From positions 140,811-204,810 of the forward strand of contig NZ_JAUYTP010000036.1 of the NCBI RefSeq assembly GCF_030695125.1: a DNA stretch of 64,000 nt, read 5' to 3'. The number at the start of each line of letters is the position of its first letter. The first letter of the stretch is position 1. Made by a program: the position numbers and the translations under genes. The notes beneath the pieces are model-generated. The model was not told the origin of the DNA, did not search any database, and worked only from the letters and a program-made list of their open reading frames with translations. This stretch comes from Allobosea sp. GTDB taxonomy: Bacteria > Pseudomonadota > Alphaproteobacteria > Rhizobiales > Beijerinckiaceae. Below are positions 45,604 through 56,853 of the stretch, piece after piece.

Positions 45604-48600
45604 TTGCAGCATCAGGATGCCAACAAGCCGGACGCTGCTTCGGCTTCGACCACGTCGCAATCCGGGCCGGATTGCGACGTGGTCGAGGTGACGCGGCGCG
45701 CCAGGGCCGGCCTTGCGACCATCGCTGTCGCGGTCGTCGTCGCGGTGCTGACGCTGGCGGGTGCCGCCGCGACCCTGCTCGTGACCGGTCTGGTGCCGTT
45801 GTCGGGGCTGGAGGGCCGCATCGCGCAGGCGATCCAGGACCGTCTCGGGCGCGACTGGACGGTCGAGGCTGCCGCCGCCGAACTCGGCCGCATCGATGGG
45901 CGCGCCCAGCTGCGCGTGCGGCAGGTCGCCTTTCGCCACAAGAGCGGGGCGGCGATCCGCGCGCCTGAAGCCATTCTCGGCTATGAGCCGATGGCCCTGC
46001 TGCGCGGCGACATCCGGCTGACCTCGGTCGATCTGCGCGGCGTCAATGTCCGGCTCGGCGTCAACAAGGATGGCGCCCTGATCGTCAATGCCGATTCGGC
46101 TCCCGCCGAGCCGCAGCCGCCTTCGACGCTGCCCGATGCATCGCAATGGAACGCCTTCACCGGCGTGATGGCGGCGGTAGCCACGCTCGGCCAGGGCGAG
46201 GGGCTGCTGGGTGCGCTGGAGACCGCCGGGATGAACGGCGCACGCCTGTCGCTGGTCGATCCCGAAGGACGGCAGAAGGCGGGCTTCGAGGATGTCGAGA
46301 TCCGGCTGACACGCACGGGCGAGCGCGCCACGCGGCTCACCCTGAAGGGCCGCACGGGCCCCCGCTGGAAAGAGCTCGCCATCGACCTGACGACCCAGTC
46401 CGACGGCACGCAACGCGCTGATATCGACATCGTGCGCTTCGAACCGGCGGAGGTCGTCGCGCTGGCACTGGGGACGGGCGGGCTGACGATCGAGGGGCTT
46501 CCCCTGCGCGGCAAGGCCAGCCTGAGCCAGACGACCGATGGGCGCCGGGAGATCACGGCACGGATCGACGTGCTGCCCGGCGTCATCCGCTTCCCCGACG
46601 GGCCGATGCCGCCGATTGCGGTGGAGGCGGCCCATGTCGAGCTGGCCAGCAGTGGCGATTTCTCGGTGATCGACATGAGGTCGGTCGCGATCGATGCCGG
46701 GGATACCCGCCTGACAGGCCATGGCCGCCTGCGGGCCGAAGACGGCGCGTGGCGCGCCAGCCTCGAGGCGAGCGGCCAACTCGCCGGGATCGACTCCGAT
46801 CCGCCCGTGGCGATCTCGTCCGCGAAGGCAGAGCTGCGGATCGATCCGCGCAGCAGCGAGGCGCTGATCGAGACGCTCTCGGTGCAAGGCCCGGCGATCC
46901 GGGCCGAAGGACGAGGACTGGTTCAGCAGGTCGGCGGCTCGCCATTGCAGCGATTTTCGATCACGGCTACGGATTCAGACCCCCGGGCGGCGCTGGCGCT
47001 GTGGCCGCGTTGGACCTCGGACGAGGTTCACCGCACGTTGTCGCGTCAGGTCCAGGCGGGGCGCATCGCCTCGGTGCGCGTCGATCTTGACCTGCCGGCC
47101 GCCGATCACGCCCGGATGTTGCAAGGCGCGGGGATTCCTGACGACGCGCTCACTGTCGTCGTCGAGGCCTCGCAGGTGCGGTTTCTGCCGGGCCCCGGCC
47201 TGCCCGCGCTGATCGATGCGAAGGTCTCGGGCAGGGTGACGGGCCGCACGGTCAAGCTCGCCATTGCCAAGGCCACGGCCGATCTGGGCGAGGGCCGGCA
47301 GCTGCAACTCGGCGACGGCAGCTTCGACATTCCCGAAACCTGGACGCCCCGCGCCCCGGCGCGGGCCGCATTCCGTTCGACGGGCTCGATGGAGGCACTG
47401 GCCGCGCTATTTTCCTTTCCGGCGCTGAAGGAGTTCGCGCCCGCCGATCTCGATCCCAAGAGCCTGCGCGGCTCCAGCGATCTCCGGAGCGTCGTAGCGT
47501 TGGCCCTGGTCGACGACCCGCGCCCCGGCGAGATCGTCGTCACCAGCACGGGGACGCTGTCGGGCGTGGCCTCCGACACGCTGCTCGGCACGGAAAAGCT
47601 CGAAGGCGGCAATCTGACGGTCAATCTCGACCGGACCGGTCTGGCCTTGCGCGGAGAGGCCCGCATCGGCGGGGACCGCGCCCAGGTCGAGATCCGGCAG
47701 GACCCCCGTGGCAAGGGCGAGGCGACCTTGGCGTTGGCGCTCGACAATGCGGCGCGGCAGAAGCGCGGCCTCGGCCCCGAGGTCGGCATCAATGGTCTCG
47801 TGCAGGTCAAGGTCACGAAGGCGCTGGGCAAGGGCGTGTCGGGCGTTCCGCGGGTCGAGAACGACCTGACCAAGGCCTCGCTCGAGGGCCTCATCCCGGG
47901 GTTCAGCAAGCCGGCGGGCCGGGCGGCCAAACTGAGCTTCAACTATATCGCCGAGGCGGACGGGCCCGAACTCGACGAATTCCTCTTCGAATCGACACCG
48001 GCGCTGATCCGCGGCCGGGTCGAGCTCGACCGGAACAATGCTTTCGAGAGTGCGAGCTTCTCGCAGTTCCGCGTCTCCACGGGCGACAACCTCAAGATCG
48101 ATGCGAAGCGCGAGGGCAATCTGACGAAGCTGGTCGTGAAAGGCGCGGTCGCCGATGTCCGCCCCTTCATTCGCGATCTGCAGAGCGCATCGGGCCCGGC
48201 CGCGCGGGGCGACAAGCCCGGCGCCCGTGGCGGCGACCTCGACCTCGATCTCGACGTGCCGATCCTGACCGGCTTCAACAACGAGGCGATCACCAACGCC
48301 ACGCTGAAGCTGCAGAAGCGCGGCGGCGATCTGCGCACGATCGGCTTCCAGGGGCGGATCGGCCGCGCCGACGTCACGGCGAAGCAGGTGTCGCGCGTGG
48401 GCGAGGCGGCGGGCGGGCTGCTCGTCCAGTCCGAGAATGGCGGCGCCTTGCTGCGCTTCGTCGATATCTACCGCCGCGCCTATGGCGGCGATCTGATCCT
48501 CAATCTCGGGCCGGGCGAGACGCGCCAGAGCGGCGAACTGCTGTTCCGCAACTTCGTCGTCCGCGACGAGCCGGCGCTCCGCCGCGTCGTTGGCGGGCAG

Positions 48601-49059
48601 TCGCTCGGGGGCGACCGCGCCGACAATGCGGCGCCGCCCCTGCCCATCAATGTCAGCGAAGTCGCCTTCACCAAGCTGCGGGCGGAATTCACCCGCTCCG
48701 CCAGCCGCCTCGATATCTCGGACATGGTGATCTGGGGCCAGCAGGTCGGTTTCACCCTGCAGGGCAATGTCGATTACGGCCGCGACCGCGTCGATATCGG
48801 CGGCACCTTCGTGCCGGGCTATGCCTTCAACAACGCCTTCGCGCAGGTCCCCCTGGTGGGGGCGCTGCTCGGCGGCGGCAGCCAGTATGGCGGGCTGTTC
48901 GCGGTCAATTTCAGGATCGCCGGCGCAGCCAGCGCGCCGACCATGTCGATCAACCCGCTCTCGGCGATCGCGCCGGGCATCCTGCGCCGCTTCGTCGATC
49001 CGCTCGGCGGGGCTCCCGCGCAAAAGCCGCTGCAGCCCAATCCGGCGCCGACGCGCTGA
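45604..49059 (+). CDS. Large AsmA/DUF3971-domain envelope protein
   Basis: About 1150 residues with an N-terminal membrane helix (LATIAVAVVVAVLTLAGAAATLL) and a periplasmic part of AsmA/TamB-like beta repeats. DUF3971 is visible around residues 250-520, and GLLVQSENGGALLRFVDIYRRAYGGDL and the C-terminal IGGTFVPGYAFNNAFAQVPLVGALLGGG are also conserved. These match YhdP/TamB-type lipid-transport or outer-membrane maintenance proteins. The start is uncertain: TTG 45604 (after AGAGGA) is my choice; ATG 45421 adds 61 poorly coding residues, and GTG 45688 is also possible. A 41-bp palindrome lies near the start. Confidence 0.85.
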   Translation: MQHQDANKPDAASASTTSQSGPDCDVVEVTRRARAGLATIAVAVVVAVLTLAGAAATLLVTGLVPLSGLEGRIAQAIQDRLGRDWTVEAAAAELGRIDGRAQLRVRQVAFRHKSGAAIRAPEAILGYEPMALLRGDIRLTSVDLRGVNVRLGVNKDGALIVNADSAPAEPQPPSTLPDASQWNAFTGVMAAVATLGQGEGLLGALETAGMNGARLSLVDPEGRQKAGFEDVEIRLTRTGERATRLTLKGRTGPRWKELAIDLTTQSDGTQRADIDIVRFEPAEVVALALGTGGLTIEGLPLRGKASLSQTTDGRREITARIDVLPGVIRFPDGPMPPIAVEAAHVELASSGDFSVIDMRSVAIDAGDTRLTGHGRLRAEDGAWRASLEASGQLAGIDSDPPVAISSAKAELRIDPRSSEALIETLSVQGPAIRAEGRGLVQQVGGSPLQRFSITATDSDPRAALALWPRWTSDEVHRTLSRQVQAGRIASVRVDLDLPAADHARMLQGAGIPDDALTVVVEASQVRFLPGPGLPALIDAKVSGRVTGRTVKLAIAKATADLGEGRQLQLGDGSFDIPETWTPRAPARAAFRSTGSMEALAALFSFPALKEFAPADLDPKSLRGSSDLRSVVALALVDDPRPGEIVVTSTGTLSGVASDTLLGTEKLEGGNLTVNLDRTGLALRGEARIGGDRAQVEIRQDPRGKGEATLALALDNAARQKRGLGPEVGINGLVQVKVTKALGKGVSGVPRVENDLTKASLEGLIPGFSKPAGRAAKLSFNYIAEADGPELDEFLFESTPALIRGRVELDRNNAFESASFSQFRVSTGDNLKIDAKREGNLTKLVVKGAVADVRPFIRDLQSASGPAARGDKPGARGGDLDLDLDVPILTGFNNEAITNATLKLQKRGGDLRTIGFQGRIGRADVTAKQVSRVGEAAGGLLVQSENGGALLRFVDIYRRAYGGDLILNLGPGETRQSGELLFRNFVVRDEPALRRVVGGQSLGGDRADNAAPPLPINVSEVAFTKLRAEFTRSASRLDISDMVIWGQQVGFTLQGNVDYGRDRVDIGGTFVPGYAFNNAFAQVPLVGALLGGGSQYGGLFAVNFRIAGAASAPTMSINPLSAIAPGILRRFVDPLGGAPAQKPLQPNPAPTR
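45646..45686. repeat. 41-bp near-perfect palindrome at the 5' end of the AsmA-like gene
   Basis: TCGACCACGTCGCAATCCGG, one central G, then CCGGATTGCGACGTGGTCGA: perfect 20-bp arms. In RNA this is a very stable hairpin close to the translation start. It could hide or mark the start, act as an attenuator, or be an insertion scar. Confidence 0.8.
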
Positions 49060-49065
49060 GGCCGG

Positions 49066-50316
49066 TTACTCCGGCCGCAGCAGGATGTGCTTCTTCTTGC
49101 CGAAGGAGAGCTTGATCGCGCCCTCCGCCAGATCCGACATGCCGAGCATGGCGCGCTCGTCGGTGACGACGGCATCGTTGACGCGCAGGCCCCCGGCCTT
49201 GACCTGCCGACGGGCTTCGCTGATCGATTGAACGAAACCAGCCATCAAGAAGGCTTGGAGCACGCCCAATCCGTTCTCAAGCATAGGCTTGATGACAATA
49301 ACCGTCGGTAGATCGGCTGCGGTGCCGCCCTCTTCGAAGGTCTTGCGCGCCGTCTCGGCGGCTGCATCCGCCGCCTCGCGGCCATGGACGATTGCAGTGA
49401 TCTCGGTGGCCAGGATCTTCTTGGCTTCGTTGATCTCGGAGCCACCGAGCGCCGCGAGGCGCGCGATCTCGTCGAGCGGCAGGCGCGTGAACACCTTCAG
49501 GAAGCGGCCGACATCGGCGTCCTCGGTGTTGCGGAAATACTGCCAGAAATCATAGGGGCTGAAGACGTCGGCGTTGAGCCAGACGGCGCCATTGGCGGTC
49601 TTGCCCATCTTGGCGCCGGACGCGGTGGTCAGGAGCGGCGTCGTCACGCAGTAGAGCTGCGGCCCGCCCATCCGATGCGAGAGGTCGACGCCGTTGATGA
49701 TGTTGCCCCACTGGTCGGAGCCGCCCATCTGCAGGCGGCAGCCATGGCGCCGGTTGAGCTCGACGAAGTCGTAGCCCTGCATGATCATGTAGTTGAATTC
49801 GAGAAAGGACAGCGACTGCTCGCGGTCGAGCCGGAGCTTGACCGAATCGAAGGAGAGCATCCGGTTGACCGAGAAATGCCGGCCGACCTCGCGCAGGAAC
49901 TCGACATAGTTCAGCTTCAGCAGCCAGTCGGCATTATTGGCCATCATCGCGTCGGTCGGGCCGTCGCCATAGCGAAGGATGCGGCCGAAGACCCGCTTGA
50001 TGCTCTCGATATTGGTGGCGATCTCCTCGACCGTCAGCAGCTTGCGCTGGTCGTCGCGGAAGGAGGGGTCGCCGACCATCGAGGTGCCGCCGCCCATCAG
50101 CGTGATCGGCCGGTGCCCGGTCTCCTGGAACCAGTAGAGCATCGTCAGCGAGATCAGGTTGCCGATGTGGATCGAGGTCGCGGTGGCGTCGTAGCCTACA
50201 TAGGCGGTCTGCGTGCCCTCGCAGCACAGCTTATCCAGGCCCGCCGGATCGGAGATCTGATGGACGAGGCCGCGCTCGTCGAGAACGCGCAGGAAGTCGG
50301 ACTTGTAGGTGGTCAT
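49066..50316 (-). CDS. tyrS: Tyrosyl-tRNA synthetase
   Basis: A 416-residue class I synthetase. [16 protein letters not shown] holds the HIGH-type motif (H50-I-G-N), and the KMSKS equivalent is [28 protein letters not shown] binds tyrosine. A C-terminal S4 RNA-binding domain (about 350-416: [22 protein letters not shown]) is present. Convergent with the AsmA-like gene (6-bp gap). Confidence 0.97.
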   Translation of the reverse strand: MTTYKSDFLRVLDERGLVHQISDPAGLDKLCCEGTQTAYVGYDATATSIHIGNLISLTMLYWFQETGHRPITLMGGGTSMVGDPSFRDDQRKLLTVEEIATNIESIKRVFGRILRYGDGPTDAMMANNADWLLKLNYVEFLREVGRHFSVNRMLSFDSVKLRLDREQSLSFLEFNYMIMQGYDFVELNRRHGCRLQMGGSDQWGNIINGVDLSHRMGGPQLYCVTTPLLTTASGAKMGKTANGAVWLNADVFSPYDFWQYFRNTEDADVGRFLKVFTRLPLDEIARLAALGGSEINEAKKILATEITAIVHGREAADAAAETARKTFEEGGTAADLPTVIVIKPMLENGLGVLQAFLMAGFVQSISEARRQVKAGGLRVNDAVVTDERAMLGMSDLAEGAIKLSFGKKKHILLRPE

Positions 50317-50354
50317 CGTGATGCTCGGATCGTTCTGGGGCTGTCGGCCTTGTC

Positions 50355-50456
50355 GTCATCCCGGCCGTAGCGAAGCGGAGTGCCGGAATCCATCATCGAG
50401 CGTCGCCCTCCGATGGATCCCGGATCAGCGCCGCTCCGCGGCTTGTCCGGGATGAC
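50355..50456. repeat. Intergenic palindromic repeat, copy D
   Basis: About 102 bp from GTCATCCCGGCC to GTCCGGGATGAC, containing GCCGGAATCCATCATCGA and CGATGGATCCCGGATC. It lies between the minus-strand tyrS and hydrolase genes. Confidence 0.8.
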
Positions 50457-50474
50457 GCCGTTGCGGCAAGCGGA

Positions 50475-51146
50475 TCAGACGCTTTCCTGCTCGCTCTTGA
50501 TGATCTCGGGGCCGACCATGCGGTCGAGATAGGCGCCGACCTGGCTCATCAGCACGTCGACCTTGCCGTCGAAGAAGTGGTTGGCGCCCTCGACGACCGT
50601 GTGCTCGATCTGGATGCCCTTCTGGGTCTTCACCTTCTCGATCACCGCCATCACCTCCTTGACGGGGGCGACGCGGTCTTCCGAGCCATGGACGAACAGG
50701 CCCGAGGAGGGGCAGGGGGCCAGGAACGAGAAATCATAGCGGTTGGCCATCGCCGCGATCGACATGAAGCCTTCGATCTCGGGCCGGCGCATCAGCAACT
50801 GCATGCCGATCCAGGCGCCGAAGGAGACGCCGGTGATCCAGCAGCTCTTCGCCTCGGGGTTGAGCGCCTGCATCCAGTCGAGCGCCGCGGCGGCATCCGA
50901 GAGTTCGCCCGCACCATGGTCGAAATGGCCCTGGCTGCGGCCGACGCCGCGGAAGTTGAAGCGCAGCGCCGAGAAGCCCCGGTTCACGAAGGTGTAGAAC
51001 AGGTTGTAGACGATCTGGTTGTTCATCGTCCCGCCGAACTGCGGGTGCGGGTGCAGGATGATGGCCAGCGGCGCGCCGCGCTTCTTGGCGGGCTGGTAGC
51101 GGCCCTCGATCCGGCCGGCGGGTCCGTTGAAAATCACCTCGGGCAT
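50475..51146 (-). CDS. Alpha/beta-hydrolase family protein
   Basis: A 223-residue hydrolase. LHPHPQFGGTMNNQIVYNL near residue 32, the nucleophile elbow GVSFGAW (Ser near 106), an acid in FVHGSEDRVAPV (about 161-172) and His in EGANHFF (about 196) make the triad. The form is typical of a conserved alphaproteobacterial family of unknown substrate. It is divergent from the suf operon; an Irr-type box lies between them, so it may share iron control. Confidence 0.88.
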   Translation of the reverse strand: MPEVIFNGPAGRIEGRYQPAKKRGAPLAIILHPHPQFGGTMNNQIVYNLFYTFVNRGFSALRFNFRGVGRSQGHFDHGAGELSDAAAALDWMQALNPEAKSCWITGVSFGAWIGMQLLMRRPEIEGFMSIAAMANRYDFSFLAPCPSSGLFVHGSEDRVAPVKEVMAVIEKVKTQKGIQIEHTVVEGANHFFDGKVDVLMSQVGAYLDRMVGPEIIKSEQESV

Positions 51147-51458
51147 CGTTTTGTCGCCTTGTGTTGGGTCGGAAGGTCGCCGACGCCGGCCACTCAGGCG
51201 GCAGAATGCCGCCCCTTGGCCCGGTCGCCCTTGACGGCTCCGCCGCGTGCGCCCTACATCAGGGCACTTAGAATGGTTCTAACGGCCGTGAACAAGTCGG
51301 GAACAAGCGCGGATGCCGGTTGTGGCACGGGCGCTGTCCCCGGCCAGACCGGTTTGGATGGGCGGCTATAGCACGGTGCTGGGGTCCCAATTCAAGCCTT
51401 TCGTGCCGGATGACGCCGACATGACGAGATCGACAAGGCAAATCGGAGCATCCAGAGA
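51147..51458. other. Divergent control region of the suf operon
   Basis: 312 bp between the hydrolase and the first suf gene. It contains the Irr-like palindrome at 51269-51283. I see no Rrf2/IscR gene or other ORF in it. Promoters for both directions are expected here. Confidence 0.5.
51269..51283. promoter_or_regulatory. Irr-type iron control element upstream of suf operon
   Basis: TTAGAATGGTTCTAA is a perfect inverted repeat (6-bp arms, 3-bp spacer) with the core of the ICE/Irr box of Rhizobiales. It lies 176 bp before the first suf gene and 123 bp before the divergent hydrolase. Irr controls iron-using pathways by haem-responsive degradation, so the suf operon is probably iron-regulated. 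Matching is by eye. Confidence 0.75.
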
Positions 51459-52664
51459 GTGACCGGGTCGGCCCGCGCCTATCTCGACCACAACGCCACC
51501 ACCCCGGTTCGCCCCGAGGTGGCGCAGGCGATGGCGCGCGCGCTGGCGATGCCCGGTAACCCCTCTTCGGTCCATGCCGAGGGCCGGGCGGCCAGGGCCG
51601 CGATTGAGCGGGCGCGCGAGCAGGTCGCAGGCCTGGTCGGCGCGAAGGCGTCCAACATCGTCTTCACCAGCGGCGGCACCGAAGCCAATGCGACGGTGCT
51701 CTCGCCCGGCCTGATGGATTGCGATGGCGGGCGCGACTGCGTCCGCACCCCGGCCTCGCTGCTTCTGCTCGGCGCCACCGAGCATCCTTGCGTCCGCGAC
51801 GGTCATCGCTTTCGTAAGGACGCCGCCGAGGCGATCCCGGTCGGTGCCGATGGACGGGTCGATACGGCCTGGCTTGCTGAGCGGATGGAGCGTTTCGCCA
51901 CGGAGCATCCGGGCGCGCGGGCGCTGGTCTCCGTCCATCTCGCCAACAACGAGACCGGCGTGATCCAGCCGGTCGCCGAGATCGCGGCGATCGCCAGGCG
52001 GTTCGGTGCGCTGGTTCACAGCGATGCCGTCCAAGCCGCCGGCAAGATCGCCATCGACATCGAAGCGCTCGGCGTCGATGTGCTGACGCTCTCGGCCCAC
52101 AAGCTCGGCGGCCCCAAGGGCGTCGGCGCGATCGTTTTCCGCACCGGCGCACTCGAACTCGCCGACAAGCCGCTGCGCGGCGGCGGGCAGGAGCGCGGCT
52201 GGCGGGCCGGCACCGAGAATGTGCCGGGCATCGTCGGCTTCGGCGCGGCGGCCGCCCTCGCCGGGAGCGCGCGCGAGGCCGAGGCGGAACGGCTCGGCGG
52301 GTTGCGCGACAGGCTGGAAGCGGGATTGCTGGGGCTGGCGCCGGAAACGGCGATCTTCGGGGCATCCGCGCCGCGCCTGCCCAACACCAGCGCCTTCGCG
52401 ACGCCCGGCCTCACGGCGGAGACGCTGCTGATCAAGCTCGACCTCGCGGGCGTTGCCCTGTCCTCGGGCTCGGCCTGCTCGTCAGGCAAGGTCAAGCGCT
52501 CGCATGTGCTGGCCGCCATGAATATAGACCCTGCCATGAGCGCAGGGGCCTTGCGGGCGTCGCTCGGATGGACCACCTGCGAGGCCGACATCGACCTCTT
52601 TCTCGCGGCCTATGCGAAAGCGCTGGCTGCAACCTCGGATCGGAGCGCGCGGGCTGCCGCCTGA
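51459..52664 (+). CDS. Cysteine desulfurase, NifS/IscS type
   Basis: A 401-residue PLP enzyme releasing sulfur from cysteine for Fe-S assembly. The start AYLDHNATTPVRPEV, the PLP-lysine motif TLSAHKLGGPKGVGA (Lys near 213) and the active Cys loop ALSSGSACSSGKVKRSHVL (Cys near 335) are typical of NifS/IscS. The start is GTG 51459. It is the first gene of the suf operon, upstream of sufB, and is a second desulfurase beside SufS; pairs of this kind are common in alphaproteobacteria. Confidence 0.95.
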   Translation: MTGSARAYLDHNATTPVRPEVAQAMARALAMPGNPSSVHAEGRAARAAIERAREQVAGLVGAKASNIVFTSGGTEANATVLSPGLMDCDGGRDCVRTPASLLLLGATEHPCVRDGHRFRKDAAEAIPVGADGRVDTAWLAERMERFATEHPGARALVSVHLANNETGVIQPVAEIAAIARRFGALVHSDAVQAAGKIAIDIEALGVDVLTLSAHKLGGPKGVGAIVFRTGALELADKPLRGGGQERGWRAGTENVPGIVGFGAAAALAGSAREAEAERLGGLRDRLEAGLLGLAPETAIFGASAPRLPNTSAFATPGLTAETLLIKLDLAGVALSSGSACSSGKVKRSHVLAAMNIDPAMSAGALRASLGWTTCEADIDLFLAAYAKALAATSDRSARAAA

Positions 52665-52724
52665 CGCGCTGCGCACGACAAAGACCAAACCGGCGGGCCT
52701 TGAACCCGCGACAGGAGAGTAGAC

Positions 52725-54193
<1,469 letters not shown>

Positions 54194-54194
<1 letters not shown>

Positions 54195-54415
54195 TGAACG
54201 ACAAGGTCGAACATCTCATTCTCGAACATCTGCGGGCGATGCGTGCGGATATGTCGTCGATGAAGGACGAGATGACCGGCATGCGCGGCGAGATGATCGT
54301 GATGCGGCAGCATATGGCGGGCCTGCTTGGCTCGCAGGCGCTGCATGACGGCGAGATCGCCGGGCTGAAAGCCCGGATCGACCGCATCGAGAAGCGCCTC
54401 GAACTGGTCGAATGA
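54194..54415 (+). CDS. Small coiled-coil protein inside the suf operon
   Basis: A 73-residue all-helical protein (MNDKVEHLILEHLRAMRADMSS at the start, then a Met-rich stretch, and ARIDRIEKRLELVE at the end) with heptad-like spacing, so a coiled coil. ATG 54194 overlaps the sufB stop (TGATG). No transmembrane or signal segment is seen. Similar small proteins occur scattered in Rhizobiales with no known function. Its position between sufB and sufC suggests, but does not prove, a role in the SUF complex. Confidence 0.75.
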
Positions 54416-54538
54416 TGCTGATCGACTGACCTGCCATGGTCGGGCCCGGCCCGACCTTATCGCCACTCTTCACTGTTCAAGTCGTGGATGCTCGGCACAG
54501 GGCCCAGCATGACGCGGCGGAAATCCGGACCTGAAACC

Positions 54539-55291
54539 ATGCTCGAAATTCGCAACCTCGTCGTCAAGATCGCCGACGAAGACAAGCAGATCCTCAACGG
54601 CCTCAACCTCACCGTGAACGACGGCGAGGTCGCGGCCATCATGGGGCCCAACGGCTCCGGCAAGTCGACGCTGAGCTATGTCATCGCCGGCAAGGAGGAC
54701 TATGAGGTCCTCGACGGCGAGATCCTGCTCAATGGCGAGAATGTGCTGGAGATGGAGGCCGACGCCCGCGCCGCCGCCGGCATCTTCCTGGCCTTCCAGT
54801 ACCCGCTGGAGATCCCCGGCGTCGCCACCATGACCTTCCTGAAGGCGGCGATGAACGCCCAGCGCCGCGCCCGCGGCGAGGCCGAACTGCTGACGCCCGA
54901 CTTCATCAAGGCCGTCAACGGCGCCGCCGACAAGCTTGGCATCGCCAAGGACATGCTGCGCCGGCCGCTCAATGTCGGCTTCTCCGGCGGCGAGAAGAAG
55001 CGCATGGAAATCCTGCAGATGGCGCTGCTCTCGCCCTCCATGTGCATCCTCGACGAGACCGATTCCGGCCTCGACATCGACGCGCTGCGCATCGTCGCCG
55101 ACGGCGTCAACGCGCTGCGCGACAAGAGCCGCGGCTTCCTGGTCATCACCCACTACCAGCGCCTGCTCGACCACATCATCCCTGACACCGTCCACGTCAT
55201 GTCGAAGGGCCGCATCGTGAAGACGGGCGGCAAGGAGCTGGCGCTCGAGCTCGAGAAGTCGGGCTACGCGGCCTATGTGGAGGCGGCGTGA
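54539..55291 (+). CDS. sufC: Fe-S assembly ATPase SufC
   Basis: A 250-residue ABC ATPase that drives SufBC2D. Walker [10 protein letters not shown] is at residues 36-44; the signature [14 protein letters not shown] and Walker [14 protein letters not shown] follow. ATG 54539 gives the standard N-terminus [11 protein letters not shown]; an in-frame ATG 17 codons upstream is unlikely. A gap of 123 bp separates it from the coiled-coil gene, wider than the other joints of this operon. Confidence 0.98.
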   Translation: MLEIRNLVVKIADEDKQILNGLNLTVNDGEVAAIMGPNGSGKSTLSYVIAGKEDYEVLDGEILLNGENVLEMEADARAAAGIFLAFQYPLEIPGVATMTFLKAAMNAQRRARGEAELLTPDFIKAVNGAADKLGIAKDMLRRPLNVGFSGGEKKRMEILQMALLSPSMCILDETDSGLDIDALRIVADGVNALRDKSRGFLVITHYQRLLDHIIPDTVHVMSKGRIVKTGGKELALELEKSGYAAYVEAA

Positions 55292-56640
55292 TGTCCGTCG
55301 TCACCCCGCTGAAGACGGCGGCCGAGCAGGCGCTGAGCGCCCAGTTCGCCGCCGCCAAGGCCGAATTGCCCGGCGCTCTGCCGGTCCGCAAGCTGCGTGA
55401 GGACGCCTTCGCCGGCTTCGAGGCCAAGGGCTTGCCCCATCGCCGGCTTGAGACCTGGCGCTACACCGACCTGCGCGGCCTGCTGCGCGAGGCGCGGCCG
55501 CTCGCGCAGAGCGCGCTCGTCAGTGACGCCGTGCGCGCGCGTCTGGCCGAACTGGCGCTCGATGGCGTCCGGCTGGTGCTGGTCGATGGCGTCTTCGTCC
55601 CCGAGCTGTCGACGCTGGAGGGGCTGCCCGAGGGGCTGAGCGTCCAGAGTCTGGCCGATGCGCTGGTTGCCGGCCGCGACGACATTGCCCGTGTCCTCTC
55701 AGGACCCGGCGTCGCCGATGCCGATGCCGGGCTGATGCTCAACACCGCCTTGATGCGCGACGGCGTCTTCATCGAGATCGCCGCGGGCACGGAACTGGCT
55801 CAGCCGGTTGCCATCGTCTCGCTCGCCTCTGGCGAGGAGGAGCGCGCGCTCTTCCACCGCTCGGTCGTGCTGGCCGGTGCCGGCGCGAAGGCGACGATCA
55901 TCGAGATCAGCGAAAGCGCTGGTTCCGCCGCCTCGCAGATCAACGGCGCGATCGTCTTCGAGACCGGCGACGAGAGCGATGTGCAGCATCTGCGCATGGT
56001 CACGCGCCATGTGCCCGAGACCGTCCAGGTGCTGAGCCTGCTCGCCACGGTCGGGGCGCACGCGAATTTCGAGTCCTTCGCCCTGGTCTGCAACGCCGGC
56101 ACGCTGCGCCAGCAGCATTTCGTCCGCTATGCCGGCGAGCACACGCAGATCGGCCTGCGCGGCGTCAATCTGCTCGGCGGCTCCGAGCATTCCGACGTCA
56201 CGCTGGTCATGGACCATGAGGTGCCGCACGGCACCAGCCGCGAGATGTTCAAGTCGATCATCGGCGGGGAGGGCACCGGCGTCTTCCAGGGCAAGGTCAT
56301 CGTGCGCCAGCACGCCCAGAAGACCGATGGCAACATGAAGAGCAACGCGCTGCTGCTGAACGATGGCGCGACCATGTTCAACAAGCCCGAGCTCGAGATC
56401 TTCGCCGACGACGTCGTCTGCGGCCATGGTGCGACCGTCGCCCAGATCGACGGCGAGCAGCTCTTCTACCTGATGGCGCGCGGCCTGCCGCGGCCGCAGG
56501 CCGAGGCGCTGGTGCTGCAGGCCTTTGCCGGCGAGGCGGTCGAGTTCGTGCAGGACGAAACCCTGCGTGGCCTCGTCATGGCCGAGATCGAGGCCTGGCT
56601 CGGCAAACGCGAAGCCTCCTCCGTGGTGAGTGCGATCTGA
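55291..56640 (+). CDS. sufD: Fe-S assembly protein SufD
   Basis: A 449-residue SufD, structural homologue of SufB. Features are FEAKGLPHRRLETWRYTDLRGLL (about 32-54), GANFESFALVCN-type strands (GAHANFESFALVCNAG) and EIFADDVVCGHGATVAQID near the C-terminus with the conserved His. ATG 55291 overlaps the sufC stop by one base. Its stop overlaps the next small gene. Confidence 0.97.
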   Translation: MSVVTPLKTAAEQALSAQFAAAKAELPGALPVRKLREDAFAGFEAKGLPHRRLETWRYTDLRGLLREARPLAQSALVSDAVRARLAELALDGVRLVLVDGVFVPELSTLEGLPEGLSVQSLADALVAGRDDIARVLSGPGVADADAGLMLNTALMRDGVFIEIAAGTELAQPVAIVSLASGEEERALFHRSVVLAGAGAKATIIEISESAGSAASQINGAIVFETGDESDVQHLRMVTRHVPETVQVLSLLATVGAHANFESFALVCNAGTLRQQHFVRYAGEHTQIGLRGVNLLGGSEHSDVTLVMDHEVPHGTSREMFKSIIGGEGTGVFQGKVIVRQHAQKTDGNMKSNALLLNDGATMFNKPELEIFADDVVCGHGATVAQIDGEQLFYLMARGLPRPQAEALVLQAFAGEAVEFVQDETLRGLVMAEIEAWLGKREASSVVSAI

Positions 56641-56849
56641 TGCCTTACGTCAATCTGCAGATCACCAAGGGCGCGACGCGGGCCCAGAAGGCCGAGATCG
56701 TCAAGGAGTTCACGCAGACGCTCGTCCGCGTGCTCGGCAAGAACCCGCAGAATACCCATATCGTGATCCAGGAGATCGAGCGCGAGGATTGGGGCCATGC
56801 CGGCGAACTGGTCGCCGACAAGGCTGCGGCCTCGCCGGGAAAGGCTTGA
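56640..56849 (+). CDS. 4-oxalocrotonate tautomerase family protein in suf operon
   Basis: A 69-residue tautomerase of the 4-OT family. After Met removal, Pro1 is the general base (MPYVNLQITKGATRAQK). The chain is slightly longer than classic 4-OT (about 62) with an Ala/Pro tail. ATG 56640 overlaps the sufD stop, and sufS begins 4 bp after its own stop, so it is firmly in the suf operon. A chemical role in Fe-S biology is not known; it may use a sulfur or keto-acid product, or simply have been inserted. Confidence 0.85.
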   Translation: MPYVNLQITKGATRAQKAEIVKEFTQTLVRVLGKNPQNTHIVIQEIEREDWGHAGELVADKAAASPGKA

Positions 56850-56853
56850 GGAC

